Shown: positions 1 through 5,208 of the stretch, piece after piece
Layout: each line of letters opens with the position of its first letter
Numbering within the stretch: the stretch's first letter is position 1
From: JAVBNO01 sp031551485
Lineage (GTDB): Bacteria > Bacillota > Clostridia > Oscillospirales > Ruminococcaceae
Direction of reading: 5' to 3'
DNA: 10,045 nucleotides
NCBI GenBank assembly: GCA_031551485.1
Contig: JAVBNO010000049.1
Coordinates: forward strand, 1 to 10,045
Notes under the pieces: generated by a model
Seen by the model: the letters and a program-made list of their open reading frames with translations, nothing else
What the model was told of the DNA's origin: nothing
The model's database searches: none
Position numbers and translations under genes: made by a program

Positions 1-186
1 TTACAAATATAATTGACGTTTTGTAACGTTGCATTGGTATTTTCATCTGAAAGTGACTTAGGAATTTATTCTTTTCACCTAATTTTGCGTCTATTTGAGA
101 GGGAATGGAAAAAATGCCCTTTTTGTACGATTTGCCTATGAATTGGCCTTTTGGCCCATTTTTGCGGGGATTTTTTTGTAATAAAA
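1..186. other. AT-rich non-coding region at the left edge
   Basis: No convincing gene is visible here on either strand. If the minus-strand promoter at 200-228 is real, this stretch is the long 5' leader of a gene lying left of the window. It contains a small inverted repeat at the very edge (TTACAAA at 1-7 and TTTGTAA at 20-26) and a GGCC-TTTT-GGCC mini-hairpin near 145-156. A minus-strand ATG at 44-46 stays open to the window edge for 15 codons, but it has no ribosome binding site, so I do not call it. Confidence 0.4.
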
Positions 187-204
187 AGACACTGTGTCTA
201 TTAT
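176..204 (+). promoter_or_regulatory. Weak candidate rightward promoter (TTGTAA-N17-TATTAT)
   Basis: On the plus strand TTGTAA (176-181) and TATTAT (199-204) are separated by 17 bases. The -10 overlaps the leftward -10. No plus-strand gene lies downstream before the convergent rsuA operon, so any transcript would be a short RNA or antisense to rsuA. The match is moderate, and the region is AT-rich enough for it to be chance. Confidence 0.25.
187..199. promoter_or_regulatory. 13-bp palindrome, candidate operator
   Basis: AGACAC-T-GTGTCT is an inverted repeat with two perfect 6-bp arms around one central base. It touches candidate -10 boxes on both strands: TATTAT at 199-204 on plus and TATAAT at 200-205 on minus. 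For the minus-strand promoter it would cover roughly the transcription start, a classic repressor position. For the plus-strand promoter it fills the spacer. The size and symmetry suit a dimeric repressor such as a TetR- or GntR-type protein, but no regulator gene is in the window and the family is a guess. Confidence 0.45.
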
Positions 205-228
205 ATAGAACAAATGTGAATGTTTCAT
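200..228 (-). promoter_or_regulatory. Candidate leftward promoter (ATGAAA-N17-TATAAT)
   Basis: Read on the minus strand, a perfect TATAAT (200-205) is preceded by a 17-base spacer and a -35 box ATGAAA (223-228, 4 of 6 matches to TTGACA). Transcription would start near 193, inside the palindrome at 187-199, and run out of the left edge, implying a leader of at least 190 bases. The target gene is not in the window. Confidence 0.45.
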
Positions 229-290
229 GAAAAAAAGCCGAAAAAATTACTTATTTAGCGAAAAGGGCTCGGTAACATTTGTGTAAGCGC

Positions 291-319
291 AATAAAAAAC
301 GGACGCCGCAGCGCGTCCG
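291..319 (-). terminator. Rho-independent terminator of the rsuA operon
   Basis: On the minus strand a 7-bp GC-rich stem, CGGACGC / GCGTCCG (300-306 with 313-319), has a 6-base loop and is followed by TTTTTTATT (about 291-299). It sits 14 bases past the rsuA stop codon. There is no T-run on the plus-strand side, so it should act leftward only. Confidence 0.85.
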
Positions 320-333
320 CCAATGGAAACAGG

Positions 334-1047
334 CTACAGTCTTTGCGTCAGCTGTGCCAATTCATCGGGTGTAATGGGACGACAGGCGCCTGAGGGCAAG
401 GACGGGTCGAGGATAAGACCGCCAATCCGGTCCCGGTGGAGGGCGGTCACGACCGCGCCGCAGGCCAAAAACATGCGTTTGATCTGGTGGTACATCCCCT
501 CTTGCAGCACAACCCGCGCCATTTGGCCGGGTAAGACTTCCAACAGGGCGGGGCGGCAAGTGTGGGCGTCGGCCAAAACAACGCCGGCTGCAAACACAGC
601 GGACATGGCCGCGGTGGCGGGACGGTCGAGGGTGACAAGATAGCTTTTTTCCACGTGGCGTCGGGGGGATAGGATGGCATGAGCCAAGGGGCCGTCGTCG
701 GTAATGAGGACAAAGCCGGTGGTGTCCTTATCCAGGCGGCCGGCGGGAAAAAGGCCTTTGCGGCGCCATTGGGGAGGGACTAAGTCTATGACCGTTTGGG
801 CTTTGGGGTCACGGCTGGCGGAGACAATGCCGGCCGGCTTGTGGAGCATCAGGTAAAGGTGAGATTGGGCGACCAGGGAAACACCGTCCCGAGCGATAAC
901 ATCGGCCTCCGGATCGACTTTTTGTTCGCTGGAAGTGGCCGGACGAGCGTTGACCGTAATGCGGCCTTGTTTGATGAGCGCCTTGACCTCTTTGCGGGAA
1001 AGGCAGAGGACATCGGCCAATTGTTTATCTAAGCGCTGCAACGGCAT
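334..1047 (-). CDS. rsuA: 16S rRNA pseudouridine synthase, RsuA family
   Basis: A 237-residue RsuA/RluB/E/F-type pseudouridine synthase, a normal length for the family. Residues 2-48 form the S4 RNA-binding domain. The catalytic domain shows HKPAGIVSA (69-77), the motif GRLDKDTTGFVLITDDG (103-119) with the catalytic aspartate at 106, and EGMYHQIKRMF (183-193). The YHQxKRMF form is typical of RsuA (16S rRNA position 516), whereas RluB usually has NRQVRRM. The chosen ATG is at 1045-1047, behind a purine-rich GGGAGGGAAGG site (1052-1062). The frame stays open further upstream, but that extension would overlap the lipoprotein gene. The gene starts 28 bases after the lipoprotein stop, so the two are probably co-transcribed. 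The exact target base is inferred from the family. Confidence 0.9.
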   Translation of the reverse strand: MPLQRLDKQLADVLCLSRKEVKALIKQGRITVNARPATSSEQKVDPEADVIARDGVSLVAQSHLYLMLHKPAGIVSASRDPKAQTVIDLVPPQWRRKGLFPAGRLDKDTTGFVLITDDGPLAHAILSPRRHVEKSYLVTLDRPATAAMSAVFAAGVVLADAHTCRPALLEVLPGQMARVVLQEGMYHQIKRMFLACGAVVTALHRDRIGGLILDPSLPSGACRPITPDELAQLTQRL

Positions 1048-1075
1048 GTGGCCTTCCCTCCCTTGCTTTTTAGCG

Positions 1076-1855
1076 TTATGACTGCTGAAACGGTATATAA
1101 GACTGGCCGGTGTACGCCTCCAGGGCGGCCTTGGCGGCCTGTGTATTCTGCTCGATTTCCGGGCTCCAGTAGGAACTGATAAGACGGCGCTCCAAGAGGG
1201 AGCGAATGAGTTGCTGGGCGAGGGCGCTTTTGAGGCCGTGGCCATTGTCAGACTTCAAAATGGCGGTCAGGGGCGGCAACGCCTTATAATCCAGGGCGAA
1301 AATTTGGTCGTACTCCGCCTGGTGGGCGTCAATGTAATCCTGCGCATTGGAGGAGTGGGCCGGCGAGGACATGATTGCCTCCAGCAGACTATTGACCACT
1401 CTGGTGGCGGTGTCCTCCTGCAGATAGGCGTTGATATCCTGGGTAAAGATGTCGATGGACTGATCCTTGTCAAAGGGGTCAAAAAACTTTTTGGCAAGAC
1501 GGACACTTTGCACCGTGCCCTGGGGCTCATCTGTAGAGAGCACCAAAATATAATCCTCATCCACATTGTACTGGGTGCTGCAAACGCCGGGGCAAAACGA
1601 AATGCCGGCAAAAGGGACAAAATCATCAACCGTGAGGGCTGTCCCTTTTTGCGCAAGGGCGCGCACATCGGCCATACGCATTGGGGTGGGGGCAAATGGG
1701 CCGGAGGCAGGGAGAGCCGAGGATGCAGCTGAGGCCGGCGATATTGAGGATTCGGCAGAGGAGGACGGCTGGGCAGCACAGGCTGTGAGGCACAGCGAGA
1801 GGGACAGCGAGAGGGACAGCCATAATAAAAGCTGTATGTTATTTTTCTTCCGCAT
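1076..1855 (-). CDS. Predicted lipoprotein of unknown function
   Basis: A 259-residue protein with a lipoprotein signal peptide: a basic start (MRKKNNIQ), a hydrophobic core made almost only of Leu and Ser, and the lipobox LTAC with the modified cysteine at 26. A Ser/Ala/Pro linker follows (about 27-58). The mature domain (about 60-259) is mixed alpha/beta with acidic patches and two cysteines close together (FCPGVC, about 88-93) that could form a disulfide. I recognise no family. It loosely resembles the small extracytoplasmic domains of clostridial envelope proteins, but that is only an impression. The ATG at 1853-1855 is preceded by GGAGGTA (1861-1867). The gene leads the operon with rsuA and shares a divergent promoter region with the DUF4830 gene. 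The signal peptide carries a 12-bp tandem DNA repeat. Confidence 0.8.
   Translation of the reverse strand: MRKKNNIQLLLWLSLSLSLSLCLTACAAQPSSSAESSISPASAASSALPASGPFAPTPMRMADVRALAQKGTALTVDDFVPFAGISFCPGVCSTQYNVDEDYILVLSTDEPQGTVQSVRLAKKFFDPFDKDQSIDIFTQDINAYLQEDTATRVVNSLLEAIMSSPAHSSNAQDYIDAHQAEYDQIFALDYKALPPLTAILKSDNGHGLKSALAQQLIRSLLERRLISSYWSPEIEQNTQAAKAALEAYTGQSYIPFQQS
1793..1820. repeat. 12-bp tandem repeat inside a signal-peptide coding region
   Basis: CAGCGAGAGGGA occurs in two perfect consecutive copies (1793-1804 and 1805-1816), then a partial third (CAGC, 1817-1820). Read on the minus strand it encodes the Leu-Ser-Leu-Ser run in the hydrophobic core of the lipoprotein signal peptide. The unit is a multiple of three, so a copy change would lengthen or shorten the core by four residues without a frameshift. 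Confidence 0.85.
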
Positions 1856-1876
1856 AAAAATACCTCCTACCCTTTT

Positions 1877-1916
1877 GTTTGACGATCACATTTGTTAAAA
1901 GTATAATGTGTCAAAC
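1877..1916. promoter_or_regulatory. Imperfect dyad over the divergent promoters
   Basis: GTTTGAC (1877-1883) and GTCAAAC (1910-1916) are inverted copies. Inside them ACATT (1888-1892) and AATGT (1905-1909) form a second pair, slightly off-centre. The dyad spans the plus-strand -35 and both -10 boxes. It could be an operator for a factor controlling both genes, but part of the symmetry comes from promoter elements on opposite strands. Confidence 0.3.
1879..1907 (+). promoter_or_regulatory. Promoter of the DUF4830 gene
   Basis: On the plus strand TTGACG (1879-1884) and a perfect TATAAT (1902-1907) are separated by 17 bases. Transcription should start near 1914 and give a leader of about 94 bases before the ATG at 2008. 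The -10 shares bases 1902-1905 with the leftward promoter, so both should not be occupied by polymerase at the same time. Confidence 0.75.
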
Positions 1917-1928
1917 TTTCGCTGTCAA
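1900..1928 (-). promoter_or_regulatory. Promoter of the lipoprotein-rsuA operon
   Basis: On the minus strand TTGACA (1923-1928) and TATACT (1900-1905) are separated by exactly 17 bases, a near-perfect SigA promoter. The predicted start lies near 1893, giving a leader of about 38 bases that contains the GGAGGTA site. The -10 box overlaps that of the divergent promoter at 1879-1907. Confidence 0.8.
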
Positions 1929-2007
1929 TGCTTTTACAAGTTCGTCTATTCCCCGACATTTTCGCATATATATGCTTCGCGAGGAAATTTTGGGAGGGTT
2001 TTGAAAT

Positions 2008-2658
2008 ATGTGGACAGTATCATTCCGATTGCGCCGGGGTATTCTGGCAGCCCTTGCAATTATTGTAGTCATTGTCATCGTCCTATTCACGGTCAAGAGC
2101 TGTACAAAGCCGGATGCATCCGCTGAGGAGGCACCTCAGGTAAGGCTGACGGGGCAAACGCTGAAAAATAATGACCAGCGGCTGGCGTTTATGCGCAAGC
2201 TAGGCTGGGAGGTCAACCCTACTCCCATTGAGACCGCAGAAGTCGCTATTCCCGATCCCTTTGATGCGGTGTATGAGCAGTACAATCAAATCCAGCTGGC
2301 CCAAGGGCTGGATCTTAGTGATTTTATGGGCGTGAAGGTCAAACACTACTGCTATGAGGTGCTCAATTACCCCGATGAACCAAGCGATGTGCGCATTAAC
2401 CTGTTTGTTTACAAAGACAAATTGATTGCCGGAGATGTTTGCTCGGTGCGGCTGGACGGCTTTATGCAAGGGCTGCAAAGTCCCAAAACCCCTGCTGTGC
2501 CGCTGACGCCGGAAACGGCCGAAAGTAAGACGCCTGCCATTGGGGCGTCGGGCAGCAAAGCCGACGACGGAAGCTGCTCCAGCGGGGCCTGCGATTGCGC
2601 CGACAAGAAAATGTGCGGCGGGGATTGCGGCGAAGAATGCGGATGCATTCATCCTTAA
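2008..2658 (+). CDS. Membrane-anchored DUF4830 protein with cysteine-rich tail
   Basis: A 216-residue protein with a short basic N-terminus (RLRR), one hydrophobic segment (about 11-29), and an extracytoplasmic remainder if the positive-inside rule holds. The sequence VKSC after the segment is a poor lipobox because of the lysine, so I favour a membrane anchor over a lipid anchor. Residues about 52-156 match my memory of the clostridial DUF4830 domain: a GWEV motif (66-69), IPDPFDAVYEQYN (81-93), a YEVLNYP strand and a terminal GDVCSVRLDGFMQGL. The biochemical role of this domain is unknown to me. A Pro/Thr/Ser linker (158-184) leads to a tail with seven cysteines (190, 194, 196, 203, 207, 211, 213) and a near-terminal histidine, suggesting metal binding or disulfides. 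GGGAGG lies 10 bases before the ATG. It is divergent from the lipoprotein operon. Confidence 0.85.
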   Translation: MWTVSFRLRRGILAALAIIVVIVIVLFTVKSCTKPDASAEEAPQVRLTGQTLKNNDQRLAFMRKLGWEVNPTPIETAEVAIPDPFDAVYEQYNQIQLAQGLDLSDFMGVKVKHYCYEVLNYPDEPSDVRINLFVYKDKLIAGDVCSVRLDGFMQGLQSPKTPAVPLTPETAESKTPAIGASGSKADDGSCSSGACDCADKKMCGGDCGEECGCIHP

Positions 2659-2675
2659 TCCACCTACTCCTTGAT

Positions 2676-2707
2676 TCTTTGGGCCAGACAGCCAGCTGGC
2701 CCAAAGA
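2676..2707 (+). terminator. Strong 12-bp stem-loop after the DUF4830 gene
   Basis: TCTTTGGGCCAG (2676-2687) pairs with CTGGCCCAAAGA (2696-2707) across an 8-base loop, starting 18 bases after the stop codon. Neither strand has a T-run beside it, so it is not a canonical intrinsic terminator. It may cap the 3' end of the message or help the terminator further on. Confidence 0.45.
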
Positions 2708-2815
2708 TCAATTGGGTTCGACGGCAAAAAGCCACCTGACGGGCGCGCTTTGACACAACGCTCATTGTGCATCTTCCTGTCACTTCCTTTCTACAACATC
2801 TTTGTAAAGTACATC

Positions 2816-2844
2816 AAAAAAGCCACCCAAGAGGGTGGCTTTTT
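2816..2844. terminator. Bidirectional Rho-independent terminator
   Basis: AGCCACCC (2821-2828) and GGGTGGCT (2833-2840) form an 8-bp stem with an AAGA loop, flanked by A-runs on the left and T-runs on the right. Each strand therefore reads as stem plus T-tract (TTTTTT on minus, TTTTT on plus). It lies between convergent genes and can end the EF-G-like transcript leftward and the DUF4830 transcript rightward. Confidence 0.9.
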
Positions 2845-2859
2845 GCCGCCATAAGGCGA

Positions 2860-4941
2860 TTATTCTTTTTCTTCCTCGAAAAGCTCTTTGGCGTCTTCAA
2901 TGACAGCAGCCTCGAGGTTTTGGGGCAGCTGCTCGTAGCGCTCAAATGTAAGCGCGAAGTGACCACGACCTTGGGCCATGGAACGAAGGACGGTGGAAAA
3001 GTCGTGCATTTCGCTCATGGGGACTTCGGCCTCCACCTCCTGAAGATGATCTTCGGAGGGGTTCATGCCCAACACACGGCCACGGCGCTTATTCAGTTCG
3101 CCGATGACATCGCCGGTATTGGCATCGGGCACATACACCTTCAGGTTGCCAATGGGTTCCAGCAGCACGGGAGACGCTTGGGGAATACCGGTTTTATAAG
3201 CAATGGTGGCCGCCAACTTAAAGGCCATTTCAGAAGAATCGACGGGATGGTAACTGCCGTCGGTGAGGGTAGCTTTGACGCCGACCATGGGGTAACCTGC
3301 CAACATGCCGCGCTTGACGCAATCCTGCAGTCCCTTTTCCACCGCCGGGAAGTAGTTGCGGGGCACCGAACCGCCGAATACGCTTTCGGTAAATTCCAGG
3401 GATTCGCTTTCGCAGGGTTCGAATTCAATCCAAACATCGCCAAATTGGCCGTGGCCGCCCGATTGTTTTTTGTGCCGACCCTGCACTTTAACTTTTTTAC
3501 GAATGGTTTCGCGGTAAGGCACGCGGGGTTTGGAAAGCGTCACATCCACGCCGAATTTGGCCTTGAGTTTGGAGACAATGACGTCCAAATGCTGCTCGCC
3601 CATGCCGGAAAGAATTTGCTGGCGAATCTCATTGTTTTGCTCGAAACGCATGGTGGGATCTTCTTCCTGGAGCCTGGCCATACCCTGGGCGATTTTACCC
3701 TCGTCGCCTTTGCCTTTGGTGGTGACCGCCATGGAAAGGCTGGGCGCCGGGAAGGAAGTGGTCGTAAAGCGCAGCACCTTTTTGGGGTCACAGAGGGTAT
3801 CGCCGGTAATGGTTTCGGTCAATTTCGTAATGGCGCCAATGTCGCCGGCGGCAAGCACGGTTGTCTCCTCCTGCTTTTTGCCTTTGATATAAAGGATTTT
3901 GCCCAGGCGCTCGGGTTGGCCGGTACGGCTGTTGACCGGGGCGATTTCGGCGGACAATTTGCCGGAGATGACTTTGACAAAGCTTAATTTACCGACAAAG
4001 GGGTCGGCCACCGTCTTGAAGACATAGGCCGCCAAAGAACCGCTTTCCCCACAGGCGACATCCACCTCTTTGTCATCTTTATCCAGCGCTTTTTCACTGC
4101 CGCTTTCCGCCGCGCTGGGCAGATACTCGACCAGGGCATCCAGCAGCATATCAATACCCTCGAGGGTAACAGGGCTGCCGCAGAGCACGGGAGACATCAC
4201 ACCTTTTTTGACACCGCCGTGAATGCCTTTAATAATCTCCTCGGGGCTGAACTGCTCGCCGGAGAAGTATTTTTCAAACAGGGCCTCGTCCGTTTCGGCC
4301 ACGGCCTCGTTGATGGCAACCTGCAAACCTTCCAGCCGGTGGCCGGTGTCGGGCATGGGAACTTCCTTGGCTTCGCCTTTGTCATTGTAGGTATAGGCTT
4401 TGTTTTGGATGAGGTTGATGTAGCACACTACCTGGCGGTTTTCCACATGGGGCACCACGATAGGACAAATGGAGGGGCCAAAAGCGGTCTTTAATTCCTC
4501 GAGGACTTTGTAAAAATCCGCATTCTCGGCGTCCATTTTGGTAACAAAAAATATTTTGGCTTTGTTTTGCTCTTCAGCCAATTTATAGGCTTTTTCGGCG
4601 CCGACGGTGAGGCCGGCTTTGGCGGAGACGGCAATGAGCACGCTTTCCGCCGCGCGAACACCCTCGTAAAGGCCGGCCGCAAAATCAAACAGACCAGGGG
4701 TGTCAATGATGTTGATTTTGGTATTGGCCCAGATGAAAGGGGCCACTGCCGAGGAAACGGAAACCTGCCGTTTGATTTCCTCGGGATCAAAGTCACAGAT
4801 CGTATTTCCGTCGGCCGTTTTACCCAACCGGTCGGTCGCATCCGTCTTAAATAAAAGCGCCTCGGCAAGAGAGGTCTTGCCGCTGTCGCTGTGGCCAGCC
4901 AGCGCCACGTTTTTTATTTTATCAGCCGCAAATTGCTTCAT
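2860..4941 (-). CDS. EF-G-like translational GTPase (paralogue type)
   Basis: A 693-residue protein with the five-domain EF-G plan. The P-loop is GHSDSGKT (16-23), the switch I region EIKRQVSVSSA (55-65), and G3 is DTPGLFDF (80-87) where canonical EF-G has DTPGHVDF. G4 is TKMD (134-137) instead of NKMD, and a G5-like CGS follows (254-256). Domain II lies near 301-385, domain III contains GMGEQHLDV (446-454), domain IV has QSGGHGQFGDV (493-503), and domain V has GDVIGELNKRRGR (610-622). Replacement of the catalytic histidine and the altered G2 and G4 place it with the secondary EF-G group found in many Firmicutes rather than the housekeeping FusA, which normally sits beside rpsL, rpsG and tuf. 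TetM-type proteins keep DTPGH and are shorter. It probably acts on the ribosome, but its step is unknown. The start follows a GGAAAGGGG site. It is monocistronic, with its own promoter and terminator. Confidence 0.92.
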   Translation of the reverse strand: MKQFAADKIKNVALAGHSDSGKTSLAEALLFKTDATDRLGKTADGNTICDFDPEEIKRQVSVSSAVAPFIWANTKINIIDTPGLFDFAAGLYEGVRAAESVLIAVSAKAGLTVGAEKAYKLAEEQNKAKIFFVTKMDAENADFYKVLEELKTAFGPSICPIVVPHVENRQVVCYINLIQNKAYTYNDKGEAKEVPMPDTGHRLEGLQVAINEAVAETDEALFEKYFSGEQFSPEEIIKGIHGGVKKGVMSPVLCGSPVTLEGIDMLLDALVEYLPSAAESGSEKALDKDDKEVDVACGESGSLAAYVFKTVADPFVGKLSFVKVISGKLSAEIAPVNSRTGQPERLGKILYIKGKKQEETTVLAAGDIGAITKLTETITGDTLCDPKKVLRFTTTSFPAPSLSMAVTTKGKGDEGKIAQGMARLQEEDPTMRFEQNNEIRQQILSGMGEQHLDVIVSKLKAKFGVDVTLSKPRVPYRETIRKKVKVQGRHKKQSGGHGQFGDVWIEFEPCESESLEFTESVFGGSVPRNYFPAVEKGLQDCVKRGMLAGYPMVGVKATLTDGSYHPVDSSEMAFKLAATIAYKTGIPQASPVLLEPIGNLKVYVPDANTGDVIGELNKRRGRVLGMNPSEDHLQEVEAEVPMSEMHDFSTVLRSMAQGRGHFALTFERYEQLPQNLEAAVIEDAKELFEEEKE

Positions 4942-5013
4942 TACTCAGGTGTCCCCTTTCCTTGTGTTTTCGACATTCCAATTTAAGGTAATCCCGAAAA
5001 CGCTCATGGTGAC

Positions 5014-5042
5014 ATTATATAATTTTTATACCTGTTTAGCAA
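5014..5042 (-). promoter_or_regulatory. Promoter of the EF-G-like gene
   Basis: On the minus strand TTGCTA (5037-5042, 4 of 6 matches) is followed by 17 bases and a perfect TATAAT (5014-5019). The start would be near 5007, giving a leader of about 65 bases. It lies just downstream of the terminator at 5123-5162, so the gene should be transcribed on its own. Confidence 0.7.
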
Positions 5043-5122
5043 GGGATATCGTGCATTCCTGACAGTAAGATTGTCGTAAAAATATCAGCTTCGCTTTTGG
5101 GCAATATGCCCGAAGAAGGTTT

Positions 5123-5162
5123 AAAAAGGGCGGGATTCAGTTCAAAACTGCCCGCCCTTTTT
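5123..5162. terminator. Bidirectional Rho-independent terminator
   Basis: AAAAAGGGCGGG (5123-5134) pairs with CCCGCCCTTTTT (5151-5162). The interior adds a second helix, CAGTT / AACTG (5138-5142 with 5146-5150), with a 3-base bulge. Both strands end in five T residues. It terminates the large P-type-ATPase-like gene, whose stop is about 47 bases away. Confidence 0.9.
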
Positions 5163-5208
5163 CATATATCGTTGAGATGCCGTGCATGTAAAGATTGATA
5201 GAAAGACA

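Noticed and set aside
1..46. A minus-strand ATG open to the window edge (MKIPMQRYK...)
   Set aside because: No ribosome binding site upstream and only 15 codons visible. Too little evidence for a gene.
2767..3987. A 406-codon plus-strand open frame
   Set aside because: It is antisense to the EF-G-like gene, and its first codons run through the bidirectional terminator at 2816-2844. The translation is Gly/Phe/His-rich and resembles no family.
2860..4941. A tetracycline-resistance ribosomal protection protein (TetM type)
   Set aside because: Those proteins keep the DTPGH motif and are about 640 residues. This one is 693 residues with DTPGLFDF, fitting the secondary EF-G group.
5090..5120. A hairpin GGGCA-ATA-TGCCC flanked by CTTC/GAAG
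   Set aside because: It lies between the terminator and the EF-G-like promoter, has only a 5-bp core, no T-run, and no clear relation to a start site.
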